The notes: generated from the letters alone by a model not told the origin. 64,000 nucleotides of DNA from Cellulomonas sp. KRMCY2 (GCF_000526515.1 NZ_JAGF01000001.1:1860001-1924000), one strand, 5' to 3'; shown: positions 16,720 to 25,065, numbered from the stretch's first letter. A program made the numbers and translations.

Positions 16720-17268
16720 ATGCCGTTCACCCTGCCCGAGGGCCTCGCCCCCGAGGTCTACCCGCTCGCGTGGCTCGTCGGGCGATGGCGCGGGCAAGGC
16801 GTGGTCGGGTACCCGCAGATCCCGCAGGCTGCTGTCGTGCAGGACGTCGTCGTCGGCCACGACGGCGGGCCGTACCTCAGCTGGACGAGCACGCTGCACC
16901 TCGCCGGTGACGCGCCGGACCGGGACCTCGCCGGTGGCGAGCCGGACCGGGTCTGGGCGACGGAGTCCGGGTACTGGCGCGTCCCGCCGGACCGCCCGGC
17001 CGACCTCGCGCCCGGGCGGCACCCCGTCGAGCTGTTGCTCGTCGACCCGGCCGGCCACCTGTCGCTGTATGCGGGGGAGGTCGGCAACGGCCGGATCGAC
17101 CTCGCGAGCGACCTGGTCGTCCGCACCCCCGACGCCGTCGAGCTCACCGCGGCGACCCGCCTGTACGGCCTGGTCGACGGCGAGCTGATGTGGACCTGGG
17201 ACATCGCCGCCTTCGGGCAGCCGCTGCAGTCCTATGCCTCCGCGCGGCTGAGCCGGGTGGACCCGTGA
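16720..17268 (+). CDS. FABP-like nitrobindin-family protein
   Basis: The 182-residue beta-barrel protein has the family opening PLAWLVGRWRGQGVVGYP (G-x-W-x-G-x-G), then SWTSTLHLAG, ESGYWRVP, VELLLVDPAGHLSLYAGEV and the closing MWTWDIAAFG. Nitrobindins bind ferric heme and handle NO or peroxynitrite. The distal-pocket details cannot be assigned without alignment. It is co-transcribed with the 35-aa membrane protein (3-nt gap) and probably with ygfZ downstream (25-nt gap). Confidence 0.88.
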   Translation: MPFTLPEGLAPEVYPLAWLVGRWRGQGVVGYPQIPQAAVVQDVVVGHDGGPYLSWTSTLHLAGDAPDRDLAGGEPDRVWATESGYWRVPPDRPADLAPGRHPVELLLVDPAGHLSLYAGEVGNGRIDLASDLVVRTPDAVELTAATRLYGLVDGELMWTWDIAAFGQPLQSYASARLSRVDP

Positions 17269-17293
17269 GCGCGGCGCGTGGCACGGTGACCCG

Positions 17294-18421
17294 ATGACCA
17301 GCCCGCTCCTGCAGCGTCACGGGGCCGTCGCCGCCGGCGGGGCCGACGCCGGTGTCGGGTGGCACTACGGCGACCCGACCGCGGAGCAGCGGGCGCTCGC
17401 GGCGGGCGGCGCTGTCGTCGACCTGTCGTACCTCGGGGTCGTCACGGTCACCGGACCGGACCGGCTGAGCTGGCTGCACAGCATCACCTCCCAGCAGCTG
17501 GTCGACCTGCTGCCGCGCACCTCGACCGAGACCCTCGTGCTCAGCCCGCACGGTCACATCGAGCACGCGGCCGGTGTGGTCGACGACGGCACGACGACCT
17601 GGCTGGTCACCGAGGCGGCCGGCGCAGCGGGCCTCGCGTCATGGCTCGGGTCGATGCGCTTCATGATGCGGGTCGAGGTGGCCGACGTGACCGACCGGTG
17701 GGCGGCCCTCGGTGAGCCGATCGACGCCGAGGGAGGGCCCGACGAGCCGGTGACCTGGCGCGACCCGTGGCCACGGACGCTGCCGGGCGGCACCCGGTAC
17801 GGCCCCGCCGACGACGAGCACCCCGGCGCCGAGCGTCCCTGGCGGATCGTGCTCGTCCCCCGCGCGGACCTCGCCGCGGCCGTCGCCGAGCGCGAGGCGA
17901 CCGGTTGGCGGCTGGCCGGGACCTGGGCCAGTGAGGCGGCCCGGGTCGCCGCGTGGCGTCCGCGGATGGCGGCGGAGGTCGACCACCGCACGATCCCGCA
18001 CGAGCTCGACTGGTTGCGCACCGCCGTCCACCTGCACAAGGGCTGCTACCGCGGGCAGGAGACGGTCGCGCGCGTGCACAACCTCGGTCGCCCGCCGCGG
18101 CGCCTGGTCATGCTGCACCTGGACGGGTCCGGTCACCTGCTGCCGCGTCCCGGTGCCGAGGTGAGCCTCGCCGGCCGCGTGATCGGCGCGGTGGCGAGCG
18201 TCGCGCGGCACCACGAGCTCGGGCCGATCGCGCTCGCGGTCGTCAAGCGCAGCGCGGACACCGAGGCCGATCTGCTCGTGGCCTGCGACGGCGGCGACGT
18301 GGCAGCCGGTCAGGAGGTCGTCGTCCCGGGGGAGGGGTTGTCGGTCGACCGACCCGCTGCGCGGGCACCCGTCGCGCGGGGGCTCGGACCGCGGACTGCC
18401 CTGGGTCCCGGACAGCTCTGA
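17294..18421 (+). CDS. ygfZ: YgfZ/GcvT-like folate-binding protein
   Basis: The 375-residue protein has the GcvT-like beginning (ALAAGGAVVDLSYLGVVTV, DRLSWLHSITSQQL) and the YgfZ signature KGCYRGQETVARV around residue 250, with the conserved cysteine. YgfZ uses folate to support assembly or repair of certain Fe-S enzymes. It lacks the glycine-cleavage partners nearby, which favours YgfZ over GcvT. The gene follows the nitrobindin-like gene closely. Confidence 0.92.
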   Translation: MTSPLLQRHGAVAAGGADAGVGWHYGDPTAEQRALAAGGAVVDLSYLGVVTVTGPDRLSWLHSITSQQLVDLLPRTSTETLVLSPHGHIEHAAGVVDDGTTTWLVTEAAGAAGLASWLGSMRFMMRVEVADVTDRWAALGEPIDAEGGPDEPVTWRDPWPRTLPGGTRYGPADDEHPGAERPWRIVLVPRADLAAAVAEREATGWRLAGTWASEAARVAAWRPRMAAEVDHRTIPHELDWLRTAVHLHKGCYRGQETVARVHNLGRPPRRLVMLHLDGSGHLLPRPGAEVSLAGRVIGAVASVARHHELGPIALAVVKRSADTEADLLVACDGGDVAAGQEVVVPGEGLSVDRPAARAPVARGLGPRTALGPGQL

Positions 18422-18432
18422 CCCACCCGGGC

Positions 18433-18460
18433 GAGCCCGTTCGTCCGAGCCCGTTCGTCC
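18433..18460. repeat. Two tandem copies of a 14-bp unit
   Basis: GAGCCCGTTCGTCC is repeated exactly at 18433-18446 and 18447-18460 in the 96-bp gap after ygfZ. It is a short slippage duplication, and no function is visible. Confidence 0.6.
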
Positions 18461-18517
18461 GGGCCCTGAGGCCGCCGAATCGGGCTGCGTCGTGACTCGC
18501 GATGGGTACCGTGGGGT

Positions 18518-19639
18518 ATGCGTCTGGCTGGGATCAGCGAACCCCGGGACAGGGTCGACGCCGGCCGGACGGCAGTGATCCTGGCGGTCGTCGGGACGGT
18601 GATCACCGTCGCCTCGGAGGCGTACGGCATCGTCGTCGGACTCCCCGACCACACGGTTCCCGACCTGATCTGGACCAGCCTGGCGCTCGTACCGGTGGTG
18701 GCTGCAGGCGTCACGGCCGATCGGGCGCCGAACCTGCTGCCGGGCGTGGCCTACCTGGCGTTCCCGCTCGCGGCGATCGCCGCGCTGGCGTTCGTCGACC
18801 TGAACTCCGACCGCGCCGGCGCGGCAGCCCAGGTCGGGCTGCTCTACGGCGTGGTCTTCGCCGGCATCCACCTCCCCGCGGGCGGCGCGTGGCTGGTCGC
18901 GGCAGCGGCGCTGGTCGCCGATGCCGTCGTCGTGCTGACGGCGCTCGAGCCCGCTGACGCGCTGCGCGACCTGGCGGTCGTCGGCACGGCGATCGTCGTG
19001 CTGACCTCGGTCCTCGTCCGGGGCGCCGGGTACCGCGAGGCGATGCTCGAACGGCTGCGGGTCCTCGCGTCGGCCGACCCGCTGACCGGCCTCGCGACGC
19101 GTCGCGTGCTCACCGAGCACGCCGAGAGCGTCCTGGGCCCGGCCGGCGCGCGTCCGATGGTCCGCAGCGCGTCGCCGACCCGCGAGGGCACCGGACTGGT
19201 GCTGGTCGACCTGGACGGGTTCAAGGCGCTCAACGACTCCTACGGGCACCCGGTCGGCGACGCAGCGCTGATGCACGTGGCGCGGATCCTGAAGAGCCGG
19301 GCCCGGCTGGGCGACACCGTCGCGCGGATCGGCGGCGACGAGTTCGCGATCCTGCTGCCCGGGGCCGAGCCGGCGGATGTCCGCCGCTGGGCGAGGATGC
19401 TGCAGAAGGCCGTCCGCCGCAGCCCGCTCCCGCACGGCGACGGTCTGATCGCGCTGAGCCTCACCGCCGGCGTGGCGCACGCCGGGCCCGACGGCTTGAC
19501 GCTCGAGGACCTCTACCGGGTCGCCGACCGCGAGCTGTACGCAGCCAAGCGGGGAGAGGCGTGCGCGGCGGACGCGGACGGCGACGCGGACGGCGACGCG
19601 GACGGCGACGGTGGCGCGGACGGCGACGACGTCTCATAG
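18518..19639 (+). CDS. Membrane-bound diguanylate cyclase (GGDEF)
   Basis: The 373-residue protein has about six membrane helices (residues 20-180) and a C-terminal GGDEF domain: ADPLTGLATRRVL, LVDLDGFKALNDSYGHPVGD and the active site ARIGGDEFAILLPG. The product-inhibition I-site RxxD (RLGD) lies a few residues before GGDEF. It should make c-di-GMP from two GTP, and both active and feedback sites look intact. No EAL domain is attached. The extreme C-terminus is an unusual Asp/Gly repeat (DADGDADGDADGDGG). TACCGT lies 5 nt before the ATG. Confidence 0.92.
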   Translation: MRLAGISEPRDRVDAGRTAVILAVVGTVITVASEAYGIVVGLPDHTVPDLIWTSLALVPVVAAGVTADRAPNLLPGVAYLAFPLAAIAALAFVDLNSDRAGAAAQVGLLYGVVFAGIHLPAGGAWLVAAAALVADAVVVLTALEPADALRDLAVVGTAIVVLTSVLVRGAGYREAMLERLRVLASADPLTGLATRRVLTEHAESVLGPAGARPMVRSASPTREGTGLVLVDLDGFKALNDSYGHPVGDAALMHVARILKSRARLGDTVARIGGDEFAILLPGAEPADVRRWARMLQKAVRRSPLPHGDGLIALSLTAGVAHAGPDGLTLEDLYRVADRELYAAKRGEACAADADGDADGDADGDGGADGDDVS

Positions 19640-19648
19640 GCTCATGCG

Positions 19649-19987
19649 GTGATCCGGAACACGCAGGTCCTCGTCGTCCTCGCCCTGTATCTCGCCGTGT
19701 TCGTCACGTGCCTCGTCGCGTTCGTCGACGTGGCCCGACGTCCGCCCGCGGCGTTCGTCAGCGCGGGGAAGCGCACGAGGAGCTTCTGGCTCCTGGTGAC
19801 CGGGGTGGCGACGGCTGTCGCGTTCGTCGCGATCCCCTGGCCGCTGGGCATCGGTGCGCTCGCGTTCCTCGCGCTGGGCAGTGCGGTGGCCGGGATCGTC
19901 TACCACGTCGACGTCAAGCCGGCGGTCGCGTCGCAGTCCGGTGGCGGACGTCGGGGTCCACGCGGTGGCAGGCCGGGTGGATGGTGA
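19649..19987 (+). CDS. DUF2516-family membrane protein
   Basis: The 112-residue protein has three membrane helices (residues 7-28, 45-63 and about 65-88) joined by RRPPAAFVSAGKRTRSFW, typical of the DUF2516 family, and ends in a Gly/Arg tail. Its function is unknown. TAGGCT sits 6 nt before the GTG start, supporting leaderless transcription. Its stop overlaps the asparaginase start by 7 nt (ATGGTGA). Confidence 0.8.
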   Translation: MIRNTQVLVVLALYLAVFVTCLVAFVDVARRPPAAFVSAGKRTRSFWLLVTGVATAVAFVAIPWPLGIGALAFLALGSAVAGIVYHVDVKPAVASQSGGGRRGPRGGRPGGW

Positions 19988-21045
19988 CAGCAGGGACGCT
20001 CGCCCAGGTGGTGCGCGGAGACCTGGTCGAGTCGGTCCACGTCGGGCACCTGGTCGTCCTCGGGCCCGACGGAGAGGTGCGGTTCGCGGTCGGTGATCCG
20101 GGCAGGACGATCTGGCCGCGGTCCTCGCTCAAGCCCGTCCAGGCGGTCGCGATGCTGCACGCCGGGCTCGAGGTCGACGAGGCCGGTCTGGCCCTCGCGT
20201 GCGCGAGCCACTCCGGGACCGCCGCGCACCTCGCCGTCGTACGCGGCGTCCTGGCCGGTGTCGGCCTGACCGAGGCGGACCTGCAGAACACCCCCGACCT
20301 GCCGCTCGACGCCGCCGCCGCGCTCGCCTGGCAGCAGGCGGGGCGCACGGCGTCGTCGATCACGCAGAACTGCTCGGGCAAGCACGCCGCGATGCTGGCG
20401 ACCTGCGTCGCGGCGGGCTGGGACCCGGCGACCTACCGCGACCCTGGGCATCCGCTGCAGCAGGCCATCCGGGTGACCGTCGCCGACCTGACCGGGCTGC
20501 CGGTCGACCACGTGACGGTCGACGGCTGCGGCGCGCCGCTGCTGTCCACCACGGTGATCGGGCTGGCGCGCGCCTTCGGGCGGATCGCAGCGGCCGGCGG
20601 CTCGCACGTCGGGCCCGGACCGGCGACGCACGAGGCGCGCGTGGCCCGGGCCATGACCTCGCGGCCCGAGCTGGTCGGTGGTCCGGGGCGGGATGTCACC
20701 GCCTTCATGGTCGCGGTGCCGGGGCTCGTCGCGAAGGACGGGGCCGAGGGGGTCTACGCGGCCGGCCTCGCCGACGGGTCGGCGGTCGCCTTCAAGGTCG
20801 CCGACGGCGGGGCGCGGCCTCGGCCGGCCGTGCTGGCGGCTGCGCTCGAGATCGCGTTGCGTACGGCGGTCGATGCGGGAGGGCACGCGGCGCAGGTCGT
20901 CGATGCGGTGCGCGCTGTCGGGCGCACCCCGGTGCTCGGGCACGGGCGCCCGGTCGGTGCCGTGACCGCGGTGCTCGGCGACGTGGGTGGTGTGGTGGGC
21001 GGTGCTGTGACCGCGGTGCTCGGCGACGTGGGTGGTGTGCGGTGA
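19981..21045 (+). CDS. Asparaginase (PF06089-type)
   Basis: The 354-residue enzyme belongs to the asparaginase family typified by the Rhizobium etli inducible enzyme: [59 protein letters not shown] and a late [18 protein letters not shown]. It should hydrolyse L-asparagine to aspartate and ammonia in the cytoplasm. It is translationally coupled to DUF2516 upstream and to dtd downstream (GTGA). Its last 30 residues contain a duplicated [13 protein letters not shown] caused by a 45-nt tandem duplication. Confidence 0.88.
   Translation: MVTAGTLAQVVRGDLVESVHVGHLVVLGPDGEVRFAVGDPGRTIWPRSSLKPVQAVAMLHAGLEVDEAGLALACASHSGTAAHLAVVRGVLAGVGLTEADLQNTPDLPLDAAAALAWQQAGRTASSITQNCSGKHAAMLATCVAAGWDPATYRDPGHPLQQAIRVTVADLTGLPVDHVTVDGCGAPLLSTTVIGLARAFGRIAAAGGSHVGPGPATHEARVARAMTSRPELVGGPGRDVTAFMVAVPGLVAKDGAEGVYAAGLADGSAVAFKVADGGARPRPAVLAAALEIALRTAVDAGGHAAQVVDAVRAVGRTPVLGHGRPVGAVTAVLGDVGGVVGGAVTAVLGDVGGVR
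20956..21039. repeat. 45-nt tandem duplication at the asparaginase/dtd junction
   Basis: 20956-20994 and 21001-21039 are the same 39-bp segment with one mismatch, offset by 45 bp (15 codons, in frame). The duplication lengthens the asparaginase C-terminus and ends just before the GTG of dtd at 21042, so the coupling junction is preserved. Confidence 0.85.
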
Positions 21046-21467
21046 GGGCTGTCGTTCAGCGGGTCACCCGCGCGTCGGTCACGGTCGACGGTGTCGTCGT
21101 CGGGTCGATCGACGGGCCCGGCCTGCTCGTGCTCGTGGGGGCGACGCACGACGACGGTCCGACGCAGGTCGAGCTGATCGCCCGCAAGGTGGCCGAGCTG
21201 CGGATCCTGCGCGACGAGGAGTCGGCTGTCGACGTCGGCGCACCGGTGCTCGTGGTCAGCCAGTTCACGCTCTACGCCGACACCCGCAAGGGCCGCCGGC
21301 CGACCTGGAACGCGGCGGCGCCCGGGTCGGTGGCCGAACCCCTGGTCGATGCGGTGGTCGAGGCCCTGCGGGCACGCGGCCTGCGGGTCGTGACCGGCGT
21401 GTTCGGCGCGGACATGGCCGTCGAGCTGGTCAACGACGGGCCGGTGACGATCCTGCTGGAGGCCTGA
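21042..21467 (+). CDS. dtd: D-aminoacyl-tRNA deacylase
   Basis: The 141-residue protein matches [20 protein letters not shown] at the start, [17 protein letters not shown] (the SQxT proofreading motif) and [11 protein letters not shown] at the end (the Gly-Pro motif). It hydrolyses D-amino acids and glycine from mischarged tRNA. The GTG start overlaps the asparaginase stop as GTGA, giving coupled translation. Confidence 0.95.
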   Translation: MRAVVQRVTRASVTVDGVVVGSIDGPGLLVLVGATHDDGPTQVELIARKVAELRILRDEESAVDVGAPVLVVSQFTLYADTRKGRRPTWNAAAPGSVAEPLVDAVVEALRARGLRVVTGVFGADMAVELVNDGPVTILLEA

Positions 21468-21539
21468 TCGCCGCCGATCCCGGCCAGGACCGGCGGTTCG
21501 GAACGCCACGCGGCCTGTCCCCCCGAACCCCATGCTGGT

Positions 21540-21591
21540 GTGGAGCGTTCGGATCCCGACACGCCGGCGTGTCGGGGACGGACCGCTCCAC
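21540..21591. terminator. Large hairpin between convergent dtd and aldo/keto reductase genes
   Basis: A 22-bp perfect palindrome (21555-21576) is flanked by a second pairing, GTGGAGCG (21540-21547) with CGCTCCAC (21584-21591). Together they form a 52-nt two-step stem in the gap between two convergent genes. It has no T-run. It probably terminates both transcripts and has seeded the repeat array beside it. Confidence 0.5.
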
Positions 21592-21702
21592 TTGGGGAAA
21601 GGCCGCTCTACTCGGGGTCGGACCGCTCCACTCGGCGGCGGACGGCTCCACTCGGGGGTCGGACCGCTCCACTCGGGGACGGACGGCTCCACTCGGGGCG
21701 GG
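21580..21702. repeat. Six tandem copies of a 20-bp unit
   Basis: The unit GGACSGCTCCACTCGGGG plus 2-3 bases recurs with starts near 21580, 21600, 21620, 21640, 21661 and 21681. Copies differ at one to three positions, so the array is not brand new. An inverted half-copy GTGGAGC at 21540 pairs with the first copy. The array fills the gap between dtd and the aldo/keto reductase gene and has no protein-coding signature. Confidence 0.85.
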
Positions 21703-21720
21703 GACGCCGGATCGGGGGCG

Positions 21721-22578
21721 TCAGGCGTCGAGGCGGGCGAGCTCCTCGGGGGTGAGGTCGAGCTCTGCGGCGCGTACGGAGTCGCGGATCGTCTCCGGAC
21801 GGCTGGCGCCGGGGATCGGGATGACGACCGGGGCCTTGGCGAGCTCCCAGGCGAGGGCGATCTGCTGCGGGCTCACCCCGCGCTCGGCGGCGACCTCGGC
21901 GAAGGCCGCGTGCCGGGAGCCGAGCTCGCCGGCCGAGGAGATGCCGCCCAGCGGGCTGAACGGGATGAACGCGATGCCGAGCTCGGCGCACAGCTCGAGC
22001 TCCGGCTCGCTGCTGCGGACGTTGGGGGAGAACTGGTTCTGCACCGAGGCGAGCCGGCCGCCGAGGATCTCGCGGGCGAGCCGGATCTGCTCGGGGTCCG
22101 CGTTGGAGATCCCGGCCATCAGGATCTTGCCCTCGTCGAGCAGGTCACGGATCGCACCGACCGACTCCTCGTAGGGCACCGCAGGGTCGGGCCGGTGGAA
22201 CTGGTAGAGGCCGATCGCCTCGACGTCCAGCCGCTGCAGCGACGCCTCGCACGCCGTCTTCAGGTAGGCGGCGTCGCCCTGCACGTACCAGGAGCCGTCG
22301 CCCGGGCGACGATGACCGCCCTTGGTGGCGACCAGGACGTCGTCGGCCGAGCGCCCGGCGAGCCGCAGCGCCTTGGCGATCAGCAGCTCGTTGTGCCCGA
22401 CGTCGGTCGGGTTCAGGTGATACGAGTCCGCGGTGTCGATGAGCGTGACACCGACGTCGAGCGCCGCGTGGATCGTCGCGATGGAGCGTGCCTGGTCGGG
22501 CTTGCCCTCGATCGACATCGGCATCGCACCGAGGCCGATGGCGCTCACGGTCCGGTCCCCGATCCTGCGCTGCTGCAT
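21721..22578 (-). CDS. Aldo/keto reductase
   Basis: The 285-residue NADPH-type oxidoreductase has the family tetrad: Asp/Tyr in IDTADSYHLNP, Lys in LVATKGGH and His in YQFHRPDPAVPYEES. It also has the C-terminal cofactor-binding VVIPIPGASRPETIRDSVRA. Substrates are probably small aldehydes or sugars. It is preceded by a good AAGGAG ribosome site and is followed by the 20-bp repeat array. Confidence 0.92.
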   Translation of the reverse strand: MQQRRIGDRTVSAIGLGAMPMSIEGKPDQARSIATIHAALDVGVTLIDTADSYHLNPTDVGHNELLIAKALRLAGRSADDVLVATKGGHRRPGDGSWYVQGDAAYLKTACEASLQRLDVEAIGLYQFHRPDPAVPYEESVGAIRDLLDEGKILMAGISNADPEQIRLAREILGGRLASVQNQFSPNVRSSEPELELCAELGIAFIPFSPLGGISSAGELGSRHAAFAEVAAERGVSPQQIALAWELAKAPVVIPIPGASRPETIRDSVRAAELDLTPEELARLDA

Positions 22579-22597
22579 GGGTCACTCGCTCCTTCGT

Positions 22598-22668
22598 GCT
22601 GGTGGTGCCGTTGGTGGTGGTCGTGCTGGTGGTGCTGCTGGTCGAGTCGTCGTCGTCGTCGTCGTCGC
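22598..22668. repeat. Low-complexity GGT/TCG tract before the aldo/keto reductase gene
   Basis: About 70 bp are built from GTG, GGT and TCG triplets, ending in an exact (TCG)7 run at 22647-22667. The tract lies between two divergent genes. No coding sense is evident in any frame, and length variation between strains is likely. Confidence 0.7.
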
Positions 22669-22788
22669 CGGCCGGCCGCTTCCCTGCGGAGGTCCGACGC
22701 GAAACGATTCGGCCTCTAGCCTGCTCCTCATGGCGTGGACGGTGCAAGGCGGAGGTGCGCCCGCGCGAAGCGCACCGGAGGGGACCGG

Positions 22789-23340
22789 ATGCTGATCGAG
22801 GCTGTGCGAGGTGACATCACCGCCGAGCGGGTCGACGCGATCGTCAACGCCGCGAACTCGTCGCTGCTCGGCGGGGGCGGGGTGGACGGCGCCATCCATG
22901 CCGCGGCCGGCCCTGCCCTGCTGGCCGAGTGTCGCGAGCTGCGCCGCACGACGCTCCCGGGTGGTCTGCCGGTCGGCGAGGCGGTCGCGACCGGGGCGGG
23001 CGGGCTGCCCTGCCGGTGGGTCGTCCACACCGCCGGACCGAACCGTCATGCCGGCCAGACCGACCCGGCCCTGCTGGCCTCGTGCTTCACCCGGTCCCTC
23101 GACGTCGCGGCCGGCCTGGGTGCGAGGTCGGTGGCCTTCCCGGCGGTCAGCGCCGGTGTCTACGGCTGGGACGCGTCCGACGTCGCGCGGATCGCCGTCG
23201 CCGCGGTCCGCGGCTGGTCCGCGGCCGGCGTCGGCGCGTCGTCGGTGCGATCGGTGCGGTTCGTGCTGTTCGGCCACACCGTCCACGCCGCCTTCGTCGC
23301 GGCCCTCGACGAGCCGGTGTCGGGCCGAGCCGGGGATTGA
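22789..23340 (+). CDS. Macrodomain protein (ADP-ribose-related hydrolase)
   Basis: The 183-residue protein is a single macrodomain: IVNAANSSLLGGGGVDGAIH is the ADP-ribose-binding signature, with WVVHTAGPNRHAG and FPAVSAGVYGWD following. Such stand-alone domains de-ADP-ribosylate proteins or hydrolyse O-acetyl-ADP-ribose. ATG 22789 has GGAGGGGACC upstream. A 21-codon leader frame (22730-22795) that begins 7 nt after TAGCCT ends over this start, so leader-coupled translation is possible. Confidence 0.92.
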   Translation: MLIEAVRGDITAERVDAIVNAANSSLLGGGGVDGAIHAAAGPALLAECRELRRTTLPGGLPVGEAVATGAGGLPCRWVVHTAGPNRHAGQTDPALLASCFTRSLDVAAGLGARSVAFPAVSAGVYGWDASDVARIAVAAVRGWSAAGVGASSVRSVRFVLFGHTVHAAFVAALDEPVSGRAGD

Positions 23341-23367
23341 CGTCGAACGGCACGACCGTGCTATTTT
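23337..23367 (+). promoter_or_regulatory. Promoter of the TetR-hydrolase operon
   Basis: TTGACG (23337-23342), a 19-nt spacer and TATTTT (23362-23367) precede the GTG at 23374 by 6 nt, so the mRNA should be leaderless. The A+T-rich -10 box stands out against the high-G+C background. The -35 box overlaps the macrodomain stop codon. Confidence 0.6.
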
Positions 23368-23373
23368 CGGCCG

Positions 23374-24015
23374 GTGACCGCGACCGGGACGACGACCAAG
23401 GGTGACCGCACGCGTGAGGCGATCCTTGCGCGGGCCCTCGACATGGCCTGCCGGGTCGGGCTCGGCGGTCTGACGATCGGCGACCTCGCGGCCGGGACGG
23501 GCCTGTCCAAGAGCGGCCTGTACGCGCACTTCGGCTCCAAGGAGGCGCTCCAGCTCGCCGTGCTCGACGCCGCAGCCCAGGAGTTCGGCGACGCCGTGGT
23601 GGTGCCGGCGCTCGAGACGCCCCGGGGCGAGCGGCGGGTGCTCGCACTGCTCGACGGCTGGCTCGCCTGCGGCCGGTTGCGCCTGCCGGGCGGCTGCCTC
23701 TTCGTCAAGGCCAGCGCCGAGCTCGACGAGCAGCCCGGACCGGTGCGCGACCGGTTGGCCGAGCTGCACCGGGAGCTCCTGCGGACGATCGCACGGGTCT
23801 TCGCCGGGGGCATCACCGAGGGGCAGCTCCGACCGGACGCCGACCCGCACCAGTTCGCGACCGACCTGTTCGGCGTGATGCTCGGCTACTACCACGCGCA
23901 CCGGCTGCTCGCCGATCCCGGTGCCGAGGCGCGGGCCCGGGCCGCCGTCGCCGCGCTGCTCGACGCCGCACGCATCGAACGGACGCACCAGGCCGACCTG
24001 GGGAGCGTCCGATGA
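23374..24015 (+). CDS. TetR-family transcriptional regulator
   Basis: The 213-residue protein has an N-terminal TetR helix-turn-helix (TREAILARALDMACRVGLGG, LAAGTGLSKSGLYAHFGSKE) and a C-terminal ligand domain containing GGCLFVKASAELDEQPGPVR. The GTG start follows a -10-like TATTTT by 6 nt. Its stop overlaps the hydrolase start as ATGA, so it probably represses its own operon, with the hydrolase as main target. The ligand is unknown. Confidence 0.9.
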   Translation: MTATGTTTKGDRTREAILARALDMACRVGLGGLTIGDLAAGTGLSKSGLYAHFGSKEALQLAVLDAAAQEFGDAVVVPALETPRGERRVLALLDGWLACGRLRLPGGCLFVKASAELDEQPGPVRDRLAELHRELLRTIARVFAGGITEGQLRPDADPHQFATDLFGVMLGYYHAHRLLADPGAEARARAAVAALLDAARIERTHQADLGSVR

Positions 24016-24953
24016 CCTCCGCCCGACCCGCCCCAGCACGCCGGCCTGCGCCCCGGCCGGCGCGGCGTCTGGCCGCCCGCGTGGGTCAGGTCGCCCGGCT
24101 CGCTGCCCTGCGCGCGACCTTCGCGACGCTCGACGTCGCCGCGCCGTCCACCGCGGCGGCCCGGGCCATGCGCCTGTGGTGCACGCTGCCTGCCGGCTCC
24201 GGACGCCGTAAGGATCTGCGGCCCGGTCCGGGCGAGGTCCGGCTGGTCCCGGTCCCGCGCGGCGGCCAGGTGGTCGCGGAGTCGTGGGGTGACGGACCGG
24301 TCGTCTACCTCGTGCACGGCTGGGGTGGCTGGCGCGGCCAGCTCGGCGCCTTCGTCGCGCCGCTCGTCGAGGCGGGCTACCGCGTCGTCGGCTTCGACGC
24401 ACCGAGCCACGGCGACTCGGAGCCCGGTGTGATGGGACCCGGCCGCGGCAACGCCATGGAGTTCATCGAGGCACTCGAGGCCGTCGGGGGCGAGTTCGGA
24501 CCGGCCGACGGCGTCATCGCGCACTCGATGGGCTGCACCACGGCGTCCCTCGCGGTCAGGAGCTCGCTGCCGACGCAGCGCCTGGTGCTCGTCGCACCCA
24601 ACCACGACTTCGTCGAGATCATCGCGGACTTCGCCCGGACGGTCGGGTTCGGTGAGCGGACGAGGTCGCTGCTCCAGCGTGGGATCGAGGACTTCTGCGA
24701 GCGACCGATCGGCTCCTTCGACCTGGTGCCCCTCGGGGCCGACGGCGCCATGCCGCAGACCCTGGTCGTGCACGACCGCCGCGACAAGGAGACGCCGTAC
24801 CAGGTCGGGGTCGACCTGGCCGCGGCCTGGCCGAACGCCGCCCTGGTCAGCACCGACGGTCTCGGGCACCAGCGGATCCTGACCGACGCCGGCACGATCG
24901 CCCTGGCGGTCGGCCACATCACCGACCGCGTCGGCGCGGCGCCGCCGGCCTGA
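24012..24953 (+). CDS. Alpha/beta hydrolase
   Basis: The 313-residue hydrolase has the oxyanion motif LVHGWGGWRGQLG, the FDAPSHGDSE loop, the nucleophile elbow IAHSMGCTT with Ser present, the acid VVHDRRDKETPY and the histidine DGLGHQRIL. The first 60 residues are a basic Ala/Pro/Arg-rich extension. It is translationally coupled to the TetR gene. The substrate is unknown; esters of membrane-active compounds are one guess. Confidence 0.88.
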   Translation: MTSARPAPARRPAPRPARRLAARVGQVARLAALRATFATLDVAAPSTAAARAMRLWCTLPAGSGRRKDLRPGPGEVRLVPVPRGGQVVAESWGDGPVVYLVHGWGGWRGQLGAFVAPLVEAGYRVVGFDAPSHGDSEPGVMGPGRGNAMEFIEALEAVGGEFGPADGVIAHSMGCTTASLAVRSSLPTQRLVLVAPNHDFVEIIADFARTVGFGERTRSLLQRGIEDFCERPIGSFDLVPLGADGAMPQTLVVHDRRDKETPYQVGVDLAAAWPNAALVSTDGLGHQRILTDAGTIALAVGHITDRVGAAPPA

Positions 24954-24970
24954 CGCCGCCCGTCGCCCTG

Positions 24971-25000
24971 CCGTCACCTGCCGTCACCTGCCGTCACCTG
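24971..25000. repeat. Three exact copies of a 10-bp unit
   Basis: CCGTCACCTG is repeated at 24971, 24981 and 24991 in the gap after the hydrolase gene, upstream of the clpC promoter region. It is a simple tandem repeat with no visible function. Confidence 0.75.
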
Positions 25001-25051
25001 CCGCCGCCCGACCGCCGCCTGTCGGCCCCTGCCGCCACCCACGGGTTGTCA

Positions 25052-25065
25052 CGCCTGCGGCGAAC
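25052..25065 (+). promoter_or_regulatory. ClgR-type operator upstream of clpC
   Basis: CGCCTGCGGCGAAC, with inverted arms CGCC-TGC-GGCG (25052-25062), agrees with the actinobacterial ClgR box pattern (CGCY-n4-GCG-WWS) except for the central A. It lies about 30 bp before the -10-like TAGCCT (25094-25099) and 66 bp before clpC. Activation of clp genes by ClgR is known in other actinobacteria; here it is inferred from this match. Confidence 0.5.

Noticed and set aside
17639-19480. 613-codon minus-strand frame across ygfZ and the GGDEF gene
   Set aside because: It spans two clear plus-strand genes and has the composition of a codon-bias shadow.
21540-21702. Possible CRISPR array
   Set aside because: The 20-bp units are directly adjacent without distinct spacers, and no cas genes are present.
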